DNA from: Panulirus ornatus | Lineage: Eukaryota; Arthropoda; Malacostraca; Decapoda; Palinuridae | Reading direction: 5' to 3' | DNA length: 64,000 nucleotides | Assembly: GCF_036320965.1 (NCBI RefSeq) | Contig: NC_092255.1 | Coordinates: forward strand, 15,905,063-15,969,062 | In this document: piece after piece, positions 24,201-38,600 of the stretch | Layout: each line of letters opens with the position of its first letter | How positions within the stretch are numbered: position 1 is the stretch's first letter | Notes under the pieces: generated by a model | What the model was told of the DNA's origin: nothing | Databases searched by the model: none | The model's input: the letters and a program-made list of their open reading frames with translations, nothing else | Made by a program: the position numbers and the translations under genes

Positions 24201-27200
24201 CATTCAAACTTACCTCCCAAGTGACTTGTCCCTCAACCCTACTGTACCTAATAACCTTGCTCTTATTCACATTGACTCTCAGCTTTCTCCTTTCACACAC
24301 TTTACCAAAATCAGTCACCAGCTTCTGCAGTTTCTCACCCGAATCGGCCACCAGCACTGTATCATCAGCGAACAACAACTGACTTACTTCCCAAGCTCTC
24401 TCATTCACAAGAGACTGCGTACTTGCCCCTCTTTCCAAAACTCTTCCTACACGTACACATGCCTTACATCCTCGATAAAAACTTTTCATTGCTTCTAACA
24501 ACTTACTTCCCACACTATATATTCTTAATACCTTCCACAGAGCATCTCTATCAACTCTTAAGTATTTCTTACATACATTTTTCATAGCAAACACCTGATC
24601 CACATATCCTCTACCACTTCTGAAACCACACTGCTCTTCCCCAATCTGATGCTCTGTACATGCCTTCACCCTCTCAATCAATACCCTCCCATATAATTTA
24701 CCAGAAATACTCAACAAACTTATACCTCTATAATTTAAGCACTCACTCTTATCCCCTTTGCCTTTGTACAATGGCACTATGCAACCATTCCACCAGTCCT
24801 CAGACACCTCACCATGAGTCATACATACATTAAATAACCTTACCAACCAGTCAACAATACAGTCACCCCCTTTTTTAATAAATTCCATGCAATACCATCC
24901 AAACCTGCTGCCTTGCCAGCTTTCATCTTCCACTTTTACTACTTCTTCTCTGAGAAGATATATATCTTCTCATGACCAGGTGCATAGGCACCCATAATCA
25001 CCCATCTCCATCCACCTTTAGTTTTACCCATATCAATCTAGAGTTTACTTTCTTACACTCTATCACACACTCCCACAACTCCTGCTTCAGGAGTAGCCAA
25101 AACATCCAGGTTCCTTTCCTCAAATATACTACCTATCTCTCCTTTTCTCTCATCTTCGTTACAGCTACACACATTTAGACATCCCTATCTGAGCCTTCGA
25201 GGAGGATGAGCACCCTCCACATGACTCCTTCTTCTGTTTTCCCTTCTGGAAACTTAAAATACATGGAGGGGAGGGTTTCTAGTCCCCCGCTCCTGTCCCC
25301 TATAGTCGCCTTTTACGATACATGGGGAATGCATGGGAAGTATTCTTTCTTCCCTATCCTTCTAGGACAGAAAGATCATGAGGCAGGTGTTTTGGGATCG
25401 GTTGAGTGAGTGTGTTAGCAGCTTTGATGCACGAGACCAGGTTATAGTGATGGTTGATTTGAATATAAAGGTAAGTAATGTGGCAGTTGAGGGTATAATT
25501 GGTGTACAGGGGGTGATTAGTGTTGTAAATGGAAATAGTGAAGAGCTTGTAGATTTGTGTGCTGAAAAAGGACTGGTGATTGGGAATACCTGGTTTAAAA
25601 AGAGAGATATGTACATAAGTATACGTATGTAAGAAGGAGAGATGGCCAGAGAGCGTCATTGGATTATATGTTAATCAATAAGTGCGTGAACAAGAGACTT
25701 TTGGATGTTAATCTGCTGAAAGGGGCAACTGGAGGAATGTTTGATCATTATCTTGTGGAGGCAAAGGTGAAGATTTGTAGAGGTTTTCAGAAAAGAAGAG
25801 AGAATGTTGGGGTAAAGAGAGTGGTGAGAGTAAGTGAGTTTGGAAAGACTTGTGTGAGGAAGTACCAGGAGAGATTGGGTGCAGAATGGAAAAAGGTGAG
25901 AGCAAATGATGTAAGGGGAATGGGGGAAGAATGGGATGTATTTAGGGAAGCAGTAATGGCTTGTGCAAAAGATGCTTTTTGGCATGAGAAAAGTGGGAGA
26001 TGGGTAGATTAGAAAGGGTAGTTAGTGGTGGGATGAAGAAGTAAGATTGTTAGTGAAAGAGAAGAGAGTGAGGTGTTTGGACAATTTTTGCAGGGAAGTA
26101 GTGCGAATGGTTGGGAGATGCATAAAAGAAAGAGACAGGAGGTCAAGAGAAAGGTGCAAGAGGTGAAAAAGAGGGCAAATGACTGTTGGGGTGAAAGAGT
26201 ATCATTAAATTTTAGGGAGAATAAAAAGATGTCTTGGAGGGGGGTAAATAAAGTACATAATACAAGAGAACAAACAGGAAGATAGGTGAAGGGGGCTAAA
26301 GGGTAGGTAATAATAAGAAGTCGTGAAATGAGATGGAGATGGAGAGAGTATTTTGAAGATTTGCTGACTTTGTTTGATGATACAGTGGTAGATAAAGGGT
26401 GTTTTGGTCAAGATGGTGTGCAAAGTGAGAGGATCAGGGAGAATGGTTTGGTAAGCAGAGAAGAGGTAGTGAAAGCTTTGCGAAGATGAAAGCCAGCAAG
26501 GTGACAGGTTTGGATGGTATTGCAGTGGAAGTTATTAAAAAAGGGAGTGACTGTGTTGTTGACTGGTTGGTAAGGATATTCACTGTATTTATGGTTGATG
26601 GTGAAGTTCCGGAGGATTGGCAGAATGCATGCATAGTGCCATTGTACAAAGGCAAAGGGGATAAAGGTAAGTGTTTAAATTACACAGGTATAAGTTTGTT
26701 GAGTATTCCTGGGAAATTATATGGGAGGGCATTGATTGAGAGGGTCAAGGCATGTACACAGCATCAGATTGGGGAAGAGCAGTGTGGTTTCAGAAGAGGT
26801 AGAGGATGTGTGGATCAGGTGTTTGCTTTGAAGAATGTATGTGAGAAATACATAGAAAAACAGATGGATTTGTATGTAGCACTTATGATCTGGAGAAGGC
26901 ATATGATAGAGTTGATAGAGATGCTTTGTGAAAGGTATTAAGAGTATATGATGTGGAAGGTAAGTTGCTAGAAGCAGTGAAAAGTTTTTATCAAGGATGT
27001 ATGGCATGTGTATGAGTAGGAAGAGAGGAAAGTGAATGGTTCCCAGTAAATGTCGTTTGAGGCAGGGGTGCGTGATGTCTCCATGGCTGTTCAATTTATT
27101 TATGGATGGGGTTCTTAGGGAGATGAATGCTAGAGTTTTGGAGAGAGGGGCAAGTATGCAATCTGGTGTGGATGAGAGGGCTTGGGAAGTGAGTCAGTTG

Positions 27201-29620
27201 TTGCTCGCTGATGATACAGCACTGGTGGCTGATTCAGGTGTGAAACTGCAGAAGCTGGTGACTGAGTTTGGTAAAGTGTGTAAAAGAAGAAAGTTGAGAG
27301 TAAATGTGAATAAGAGCAAGGTTATTAGGTTCAGTAGGGTTGAGGGAAAAGTAAATTGGGAGGTAAGTTTGAAGAGAGAAAAACTGGAGGAAGTGAAGTG
27401 TTTTAGATATCTGGGAGTGGATTTAGCAGCAGATGGAACCATGGAAGCAGAGGTGAGTCACAGGGTGGGGGAGGGGGCAAAGGTTCTGGAAGCGTTGAAG
27501 AATGTGTGGAAGGCGAGAACATTATCTCGGTGAGCAAAAATGGGTGTATTTGAAGGAATAATGGTTCTAACAATATTATATGGTTGCGAGGCATGGGCTA
27601 CAGATAGAATTGTGCGGAGGGAGGTGGATGTGTTGGAAATGAGATGTTTGAGAAAAATATGTGGTGTGAGGTGGTTTGATCGAGTAAGTAATGAAAGGTT
27701 AAGAAAGATGTGTGGTGATAAAAAGAGGGTGGTTGAGAGAGCAGAAGAGGGTGTATTTAGATAGTTTGGTCACATGGAGAGAATGAGTGAGGAAAGAGTG
27801 ACAAAGAGGATATATGTGTCAGAGTTGGAGGGAACAAAGAGAAGTGGGAGACGAAATTTGAGGTGGAAGCATGGAGTGATAAAGATTTTGAGCGATCAGG
27901 GGCCTGAACATACAAGAGGATGAAAGGTTTGCAAGGAACAGAGTGAAGTGGAACGATGTGGTATACCGGGGTCGACATGCTGTCAATGGATTGAACCAGG
28001 TTATGTGAAGCGTCTGGGGTAAACCATGGAAAGTTTTGTGGGACCTGGATGTGGAAGGGAGCTGTGGATTCAGTGCATTACACATGACAGCTAGAGACTG
28101 AGTGTGAACGAATGTGGCCTTTGTCGTCTTTTCTTAGCGCTACCTCGCGCACGTGCGGAAGGAACGGGGGTGCCATTTCATATGTGACATGTTGGCAATG
28201 GGAATGGATGAAGGCAGCAAGTATAGATATGTACATGGGTATATATGTATATATCTGAGTGGTAGAGGATGTGTGGATCAGGTGTTTGCTTTGAAGAATG
28301 TATGTGAGAAATACTTAGAAAAGCAAATGGATTTGTATGTAGCATTTATGGATCTGGAGAAGGCATATGATAGAGTTGATAGAGATGCTCTGTGGAAGGT
28401 ATTAAGAATATATGGTGTGGGAGGCAAGTTGTTAGAAGCAGTGAAAAGTTTTTATCGAGGATGCAAGGCATGTGTACGTGTAGGAAGAGAGGAAAGTGAT
28501 TGGTTCTCAGTGAATGTAGGTTTGCGGCAGGGGTGTGTGATGTCTCCATGGTTGTTTAATTTGTTTATGGATGGGGTTGTTAGGGAGGTAAATGCAAGAG
28601 TTTTGGAAAGAGGGGCAAGTATGAAGTCTGTTGGGGATGAGAGAGCTTGGGAAGTGAGTCAGTTGTTGTTTGCTGATGATACAGCGCTGGTGGCGGATTC
28701 ATGTGAGAAACTGCAGAAGCTGGTGACGGAGTTTGGTAAAGTGTGTGGAAGAAGAAAGTTAAGAGTAAATGTGAATAAGAGCAAGGTTATTAGGTACAGT
28801 AGGGTTGAGGGTCAAGTCAATTGGGAGGTGAGTTTGAATGGAGAAAAACTGGAGGAAGTGAAGTGTTTTAGATATCTGGGAGTGGATCTGTCAGCGGATG
28901 GAACCATGGAAGCGGAAGTGGATCATAGGGTGGGGGAGGGGGCGAAAATTTTGGGAGCCTTGAAAAATGTGTGGAAGCCGAGAACATTATCCCGGAAAGC
29001 AAAAATGGGTATGTTTGAAGGAATAGTAGTTCCAACAATGTTGTATGGTTGCGAGGCGTGGGATATGGATAGAGTTGTGCGCAGGAGGATGGATGTGCTG
29101 GAAATGAGATGTTTGAGGACAATGTGTGGTGTGAGGTGGTTTGATCGAGTAAGTAACGTAAGGGTAAGAGAGATGTGTGGAAATAAAAAGAGCGTGGTTG
29201 AGAGAGCAGAAGAGGGTGTTTTGAAATGGTTTGGGCACATGGAGAGAATGAGTGAGGAAAGATTGACCAAGAGGATATATGTGTCGGAGGTGGAGGGAAC
29301 GAGGAGAAGAGGGAGACCAAATTGGAGGTGGAAAGATGGAGTGAAAAGGATTTTGTGTGATCGGGGCCTGAACATGCAGGAGGGTGAAAGGAGGGCAAGG
29401 AATAGAGTGAATTGGAGCGATGTGGTATACAGGGGTTGACGTGCTGTCAGTGGATTGAATCAAGGCATGTGAAGCGTCCGGGGTAAACCATGGAAAGCTG
29501 TGTAGGTATGTATATTTGCGTGTGTGGACGTGTGTATGTACATGTGTATGGGGGGGGTTGGGCCATTTCTTTCGTCTGTTTCCTTGCGCTACCTCGCAAA
29601 CGCGGGAGACAGCGACAAAG

Positions 29621-29656
<36 letters not shown>

Positions 29657-32600
29657 AGTATATATATTTATGTATATGTTGAAATGTATGGGTATGTATA
29701 TGTGGGCGGGTATGTATGTACATGTGCATGTGGGTGGGTTGAGCCATTCTTTCATCTGTTTCCTTGCGCTACCTCACAAAAGCGGGAGACAGTGACTAAG
29801 TATAATAATAATAATAATAATATATGCTGGTACCACATCAGAACATGAAACAGATTCCATTAATATCCTTTACAAGCAATTCATCCACTTCCCCCTAAAT
29901 TATGTTTCACCTGCCTTGTCAATCATACAATCAAAAGGATAAATGAAAAACTACAAATCACATAAAAAAATGAATTTAGAACAAACACTCAGTGCCTAGC
30001 AACTGCAGACATTCAACAAATGCATAACAAACTGAAATAATTCCAACACAAACTCACCCCAATAAGTTTAGCACTCTGTTCTCTATAACAGCTTTCTCAT
30101 CCACACTTCTCCATATCAAACCATCAGACCCATTCAAATATGAAAATTTAACCCTCACCTCACATTTCAGAAACCTATACTCAAAGAACCCCCCCTCTTC
30201 CAACAAACACAGCAATAACAAATAACATACATACCAAAATAACAAAAGCACTAAACGACTTTGCTCCCAACCCAGTTCTAAGTTACTTCACCCTTTATAC
30301 ACTCTTCTAAAACTACACTCCCAGGCATGTATGAGTTACCTTTCTCTTCAGCACAACATTATAAAAACTGCATGATCATGTCAGTAGACTATTCATGCCC
30401 AAGATGCAACTTCTGCAATGAAGACACTGAACACTTACTCCTTAAAAGCCCTATGCTTTCCCAACATACACTTGCACCAACACTCTTTAGGTCCTGTGGT
30501 CACACCCACTGAATGTGGCTGGCTTTCTTAGCACTGTGGGAGCCCTATGGAAGGGACTCCAGGATAAGAGGAAAAAAGTTCCATGTAATAGAATTTTGCT
30601 TAATGGTTGACTTCAGAAGTGTATCAGCTAAGAGGGAGAAGTATGTAACTTTACATTAGCAACAACAGTCACTTCATCAAACAACCAATCCTACTTAGAA
30701 ACCAACACAAACCTAGAGGGCATTCTAGCCATATGTTCCATAAAGATCTGTTACTTCAGTTTTCAGTAACAAGTACTAAGTAACTGTTGAGCATTACTAC
30801 ATTAATTCATCATGTATTTTCTGTTCTAATAATTATGTAAAAGGATTATTACTACTTAGTTCCTCATTACAATTATTATGAACAGTCTTTTGAAATTATA
30901 GTATTAAATACTAGTAACACAAACTCAAAAAATGGGTTTTCCAAAAATTCTGGGAACCATATATGATACATATTTGTTTTGTATCAATTGTTTGAATTTA
31001 TGGTATCAAAGCTTGTGAATGTTATGCTTTATTTTACAAAAATGTAAGATATATATAATGTACTTACCAATAATAGTTCTGTCCTTTGCAGTAAAAGTCT
31101 TCTGACATCCCTTTTACAGCTTTAACATAGCTCAAAAGAGCTACAAATACAAAGAGTGCACAAAGCAAATCAGCTCTTCCCACGATCCCAGATACCTATG
31201 TGAAGAAAATAACTAGTTCATAAATTTTCTGTACAGATGGTTTAAAAGGAAAAATACTTCAGATGGATATATATCTTTCTTATCCCACAATAACCTCAAT
31301 CAAAAATTCCAAAAGGAGGGTGGAAGTCATGCAGGAACAAGTTGCCCATGATGTAAGTAATCAGGATGAAACACTCAAAATACTAACAGTACTGCCAAAC
31401 CATCATTTCAACTATACATTGTTCCAGAAAGTTTTCCAAAATCTCATAGTTGTACAGGTGGGAAAAGAAGCTGTCTTTTTAACCCCATCATATAACACTC
31501 AAGCTCAGGACTAAATTTCCCAAGGGGATCATCCAATCCCTGCTTTGCTGAATGTGATGAGATAAACAAACACTAAGTCGTCCAAAGATATATTCAATAA
31601 TAAGCTGCTTATATCCTACAAAAGATGATAAAACTATAGCTCACAAATAAAAAATAATATCTTTAACCTGAATCCCATATAACACGGAATGGGGTGGTTA
31701 GGAAGGTAAATGCAAGAGATTTGGAGACAGGCAAGTAAGCAATCTGTTGGGGGTGAGAGGCCTGGGAAGTGAGTCCATTGTTGTTTGCCGATGATCCAGT
31801 ATTAGTCTGATTCAAGTGAGGAACTGCAGAAGTTGGTGACATTGTTTCGAAAAGTGTTTGAAAGAAAGCTGAGAGTAAATGTGAATAAGAGCAAGGTCAT
31901 TAGGTTCAGCAGGGTTGAAGGACAAGTTATTTGGGATATAAGTTTGACTGGAGAAAAATTAGAAGTAAAGTGTTTTAGATATCTGAGAATGAAGTTAGTA
32001 ACAAATGGAACCATGGAAGTGGAAGTCAGTCACAGGGTGGGGGAGGGGGCTAAGGTTCTGGGAGCAATGAGGAATGTGTGGAAGGAGAGAATGTTATCTT
32101 GGAAAGCAAAAATGGGTATTCATGTTTGAAGGAATAGTAGTTCCAACAATATATGGTTGCGAGGCATGGGCTATAGATAGGGTCGTAAGGAGGAGGGTGG
32201 ATATGTTGGAAATGAAATGTTTGAGGACAATATGTGGTGTGAGGTGGTTTGATTAAGTAAGGAAAGGATAAGAGAGATGTGTGGCAATAGTGGCAATAAA
32301 TAGTGTGGTTGAGAGAGTGGAAAAGGGGATGTTGAAATGGTTTTGACATATGGAGAGAATGAGTGAGAAGAGATTGACAAAGAGGATATATGTGTCAGAG
32401 GTGGAGGAAACAGAAAGTGGGAGGCCAAATTGGAGGTGGAAGGATGGAGTGAAAAGGATTTTGCACATCCACAGCCTGAACATACTGGAGGTTGGAAGGC
32501 ATGCAAGGAATAGAGTGAATTGGAATGATGTGGTATAATGGGGTCGACATGCTGTCAATGGATTGAACCAGGGCATGTGAAGTGTCTGGGGTAAACCATG

Positions 32601-35600
32601 GAAAGTTTTGTGAGGCCTGGATGTGGAAAAGGAGCTGCGGTGTCGGTGCATTACACATGACGGCCAAAGACTGAGTGTGAACGAATGTGGCCTTTGTTGT
32701 CTTTTCCTAGCGCTACCTCGCACATACACGGGGGGGAGGGGGATGCCATTTCATGTGTGTCGGGGTGGTAGCAGGAATGGATGAAGGCAGCATATATGAA
32801 TATGTACATGTGTATATATGTATATGTCTGCATATGTATGTATATGTATATGTTGAAATGTATAGGTATGTATATGTCCGTGTGTGGGCATGTGTATGTG
32901 GGTGGGTTGGGCCATTGTTTGTTGAATGTGTTTGATGATAGAGTGGTAGATATACAGTGTTTTGGTTGAGGTGGTGTACAAAGTGAGGGTTAGGGAGAAT
33001 GATTTGGTAAACAGAGAAGAGGTAGTAAAAGCTTTGTGGAAGATGAAAGCCGGCAAGGCAGCGGGTTTGGATGGCACTGCAGTGGAATTTTTTAAAAAAG
33101 GGGGTGATTGTATTGATGACTGGTTGGTAAGGTTATTTAATGTATGTATGACTCATGGTGAGGTGCCTGAGGATTGGCGGAATGCTTGCATAGTGCCATT
33201 GTACAAAGGCAAAAGGGGTAAAGGTGAGTGCTCACATTACAGATGTATAAGTTTGTAGAGTATTTTTGGGAAATTATATGGGAGGGTATTGATTGAGAGG
33301 GTGAAGGCATGTACAGAGCATCAGATTGGGGAAGAGCAGTGTGGTTTCAGAAGTGGTAGAGGATGTGTGGATCAGGTGTTTGCTCTGAAGAATGTATGTG
33401 AGAAGTACTTAGAAAAGCAAATGGTAAGAGAGATGTGCGGTAATAAAAAGAGTGTGGTTGAGAGAGCAGAAGAGGATGTACATGCACATAATTCATACTG
33501 TCTGCCTTTATTCATTCCCATCGCCACCCCGCCACACATGAAATGGTAACCCCCTCCCCCCTCATGTGTGTGAGATAGCGCTAGAAAAAGACAACAAAGG
33601 CCACATTTGTTCACACTCAGTCTCTAGCTGTCATGTATAATGCACCGAAACCACAGCTCCCCTTCCACATCCAGGCCCCACAAAACTTTCCATGGTTTAC
33701 CCCAGACACTTCACACGCCCTGGTTCAATCCACTGACAGCACGTCGACACCGGTATACCACATTGTTCCACTTCACTCTATTCCTTAGACACCTTTCACC
33801 CTTCTGCATGTTCAGGCCCCAATCGCTCAAAATTTTTTTCATTTCATCTTTCCACCTCCAATTCAGTCTCCTACTTCCCCTCATTCCCTCCACCTCTGAC
33901 ACATATATCCTCTTTGTCAATCTTTCCTCACTCATTCTTTCCATGTGACCAAACCATTTCAACACACCCTCTTCTGATCTCTCAACCACACTCTTTTTAA
34001 TTACCGCACATCTCTCTTACCCTTTCATTACTTACTCGATCAAACAACCTCACACCACATATTACTGTCCTCAAACATCTCATTTCCAGCACATCCACCC
34101 TCCTCCACACAACTCTATCTATAGCCCACACCTTGCAAACCAAATAACATTGTTGGAACCACTATTCCTTCAAACATACCCATTTTTGCTTTCCGAGATA
34201 ACGTTCTCGACTTCCACACATCTTTCAACACTCCCAGAACTTTCGCCCCCTTCCCCACCCTATGATTCACTTCCGCTTCCTTGGTTCCATCCGCTGCCAA
34301 GTCCACTCCCAGATATCTAAAACACTTCACTTTTCTCCATTCAAACTTACCTCCCAACTGACTTGTCCCTCAACCCTACTTTACCTAATAACCTTGCTCT
34401 CATTCACATTTACTCTCAGCTTTCTTCTTTCACACTCTTTACCAAACTCAGTCACCAGCTTCTGCAGTTTCTCACCCGAATCAGCCACCATCGCTGTATC
34501 ATCAGCAAACAACGACTGACTCATTTCTCAAGCTCTCTCATCCACAACAGACTGCATACTTGCCCCTCTTTCCAAAACTCTTGTATTCACCTCCCCAACA
34601 ACCCCATCGATAAACAAATTAAACAATGTTTAATGTTTAATGTAAAGTTGTTAGTGAAAGAGAAAAGTGGGGTTTTTGGATGATACTTACAAGGAAGGAG
34701 TGCAAATGACTGGGAGACGTATAAAAGAAAGTGGCAGGAGGTCAAGAGGGGGCCAACCTGCCCTACATGAAACAACACAAATGCATGAAAGAAAAAAAAT
34801 AAAATATACATTCTCTTCTTCTCCCTTACACCTGATTGCCACCCCCTTCATATGCAGTGCAGCATCAGGAAACAGATGAAGAAAGGCCACATCCACTCTT
34901 ATCCATATATAACTTTGAAATGTGTAATGCATCATAAACACAGCTCCCTATCCATATACAGGCCCCATAATCATTTTCATGGTTTATCTTAGACGTTTCA
35001 CATGCCCAGATTCATTCCACTGACTGCACACTGATCCCAGCATACCACATCATTCCAATTCACTCTATTCTGTGCAAACCTTTCACTCTCTTGCTGTTCA
35101 GGCCTTGATCAATCAAAAGAAAATTTCACTCCATCCTTCCATTTCGAGTTTAGTCTCCTTGTTCTCCTTATTTCCTCCACTTCTGACGCATATATCCTCT
35201 TTGTCAACCTTTTCTCGTCCATTCTCTCTATATGCCCAAACCATTTCAGCACACTCTTCAGCTCTCTCAATCACAGTCTTTCTTTTAACAAACCTATTCA
35301 AACCTCATATTGTCCTCAAACATTTCATTTCCAACACATTCACCCTCCTGCATACAGCTCTATCTATAGTCTATGTCTTGCACACATATAGTGTTGAGAC
35401 TACTATACCTTTAAACATAACCAATTTTGCCCATCCAAATAATGATCTCTCTTTCCATATATTCAGCACTCCCAGAACCTTCACACCCTTACCAAATGAC
35501 TTGCTTCCATTTCCATGATTCTATTCACTGCCAAGTCCACGCCCAAGTATCTAAAACTTCCTCCAATTTTTCTCCATTCTCAGTGGTTTTACTTTTCCAT

Positions 35601-38600
35601 ATTACAAACATAACAAAGAATTCACCCATACAATCAACCAAAGAGGGCCATATGTCCAAATTACAAAGTAGCAGGTAAAAATATTTTTTTTTTTTTTTTT
35701 TTTTTATACTTTGTCGCTGTCTCCCGCGTCTGCGAGGTAGCGCAAGGAAACAGACGAAAGAAATGGCCCAACCCCCCCCCCCCCATACACATGTACATAC
35801 ACATGTCCACACACGTGTATACATACCTACACAGCTTTCCATGGTCCACCCCAGACGCCTCACATGCCTTGATTCACTCCACTGACAGCACGTCAACCCC
35901 TGTATACCACATCGCTCCAATTCACTCTATTCCTTGCCCTCCTTACACCCTCCTGCATGTTCAGGCCCCGATCACACAAAATCTTTTTCACTCCATCTTT
36001 CCACCTCCAATTTGGTCTCCCTCTTCTCCTCGTTCCCTCCACCTCCGACACATATATCCTCTTGGTCAATCTTTCCTCACTCATTCTCTCCATGTGCCCA
36101 AACCATTTCAAAACACCCTCTTCTGCTCTCTCAACCACGCTCTTTTTATTTCCACACATCTCTCTTACCCTTACGTTACTTACTCGATCAAACCACCTCA
36201 CACCACACATTGTCCTCAAACATCTCATTTCCAGCACATCCATCCTCCTGCGCACAACTCTATCCATAGCCCACGCCTCGCAACCATACAACATTGTTGG
36301 AACCACTATTCCTTCAAACATACCCATTTTTGCTTTCCGAGATAATGTTCTCGACTTCCACACATTTTTCAAGGCTCCCAAAATTTTCGCCCCCTCCCCC
36401 ACCCTATGATCCACTTCCGCTTCCATGGTTCCATCCGCTGACAGATCCACTCCCAGATATCTAAAACACTTCACTTCCTCCAGTTTTTCTCCATTCAAAC
36501 TTACCTCCCAATTGACTTGACCCTCAACCCTACTGTACCTAATAACCTTGCTCTTATTCACATTTACTCTTAACTTTCTTCTTCCACACACTTTACCAAA
36601 CTCAGTCACCAGCTTCTGCAGTTTCTCACATGAATCAGCCACCAGCGCTGTATCATCAGCGAACAACAACTGACTCACTTCCCAGGCTCTCTCATCCCCA
36701 ACAGACTTCATACTTGCCCCTCTTTCCAGGACTCTTGCATTCACCTCCCTAACAACCCCATCCATAAACAAATTAAACAACCATGGAGACATTAAAATAT
36801 ACTAAAAATATACTAAACATAATTCCATGGGTAGCTGAAGCCAACTGATAAACAAATCTTTATTTGCTGTCATAATGCTGCAAGTACAGGTAATCAAAAT
36901 CATTGGAGCATATTGCAAAAATGTCTTTCTTTTACTTACAGCTTCAGTGTGCACTGGATGTGTAGCAAAGAGTATTGCACATAAGACAGCTGCTCGAGGT
37001 GCTCCATTGCCAAATACCACATAAAAGACTCGAAGACTCATAATGCTCACAAGGCAATGAAGCACAATATTAACTGCATGATAACTAAGTGGCTCCAGCG
37101 CTCCCCAGACATAGTTTAGTCTGTGGAGAGTAGTACAAATTAAAAGTACATTATTCAGTTTAGACTACCAAAAATGAAAACATCATATATTGAAGTTCAA
37201 TGAAATTGGACCTAATCAGGCATAAATAAAAGTTTGCAATGTCCATTACCCTTCTACAGGCACTTATCATTACAAACCATTTGTGTCCAATTTGTTAAGA
37301 CAAAAATTCAACTTCTTGAATTACAACTTTGGAAAATTCATTTCAATGACTTAAGTTCCTAGTTTGTCTTGGGAAGCACTTTCCATATGTTTCACAAAAT
37401 ATAAAAGGGGGAAAAAAATTAAGGGAACGTACAAGACACACAAGACAGCAAATTTTCACAGTATGAAATACCACTCCAATAACATTGATAATGTGATAAA
37501 TACCCGTGATACAATACAACAGATACTGCGATGACACTGCTTGACATATTGTTGCTACTTGGCACTGCTCACAAGTCAAGAATAAAGTTAGTGATTAATA
37601 TACCTACAGGCCCAAGGATTTAAATGGTTCTCTGGATACTGGATAAACCCTAACTGTAAGGCAGCTCCTTTTCTTATTATTAATGAAAGACCAGCATCAG
37701 ATTTACAATTACTCACTATGAGTTTCTAAGAAACCTACCCTTTCACACAATCACTGCAGCTAGAGACATGAGCAAAGCATTCAACAGTGTTCCTTGGTAT
37801 ATAAAAACAGACAGAATCCAGAACACCACAAAGTACAAAGAGAGTAAAACATGTAGGATATGAAATTTGAAAAACTTTTCTCTCCGAGGTACTGTGCTAC
37901 AACATTTGAGATATTCTCTAGGAATATCAAAGTTGAGACCTGCACACCCACTATTAATCTGGTGGGAAGCCCTGGCTTTCCCTCTCTACTTCTACCCTAT
38001 TAATTAAACAGTGCCTACTCGCTCATTTTGGGCCCACCATCAGCTTATCAAAGAATACTACAGAGATGACATAAACCCAACCATTTCTCAGCCACAGAAA
38101 GCTTAGTTATTCGTAGGTTATAAGGCATCAACCTAAAAGCAGAGACAAAGAGAAGATTTTGAAAAAAAAAAGAAAGGTGGAGGGGAGGCAGGGCAGTGCA
38201 GAGAGATCATGAAAAAATTATCATGGTACACCATTTCAGAGAGACAAGGATTTTAATTTTCATAATTTACAGTTCTCTTCTCTGTGGTTTGTCCCATGAG
38301 CTTGAAAGCTTATGCACAGGAAGCAGGAGGGTTCACAAAAAAAAAATTCTGTTAAAATGATTATACCCAAAACCACAACTAGTATCATCAATGGTGAATC
38401 AGGAGCACAAAAGAATCTGTTTCTCCTGAAGGAGGAATTCTCAGAGCCATACATGGTAGATCCTCAACATCTAAGCTAATGTACTGTCTGATGAGGTGGA
38501 AGACAAGTACCAAAGACCCCTTAAATTTTTTTTCAATGAAAGATATCTAAGAGAGGCTAAGGTGCCATAGCATAAAGCCCAGGTTGAGCAAAGATATTCC

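Noticed and set aside
30054..30251. Minus frame with hydrophobic start (65 codons)
   Set aside because: No continuation, no splice signals that fit TMTC4, no known domain.
35791..36345. Long open frame on the strand opposite a LINE RT (185 codons, Ser/His/Pro-rich)
   Set aside because: The same antisense frames appear opposite every RT C-terminus (for example 6463-6939, 28987-29463, 55073-55471). They result from the purine-rich codon use of the RT and show no domain.
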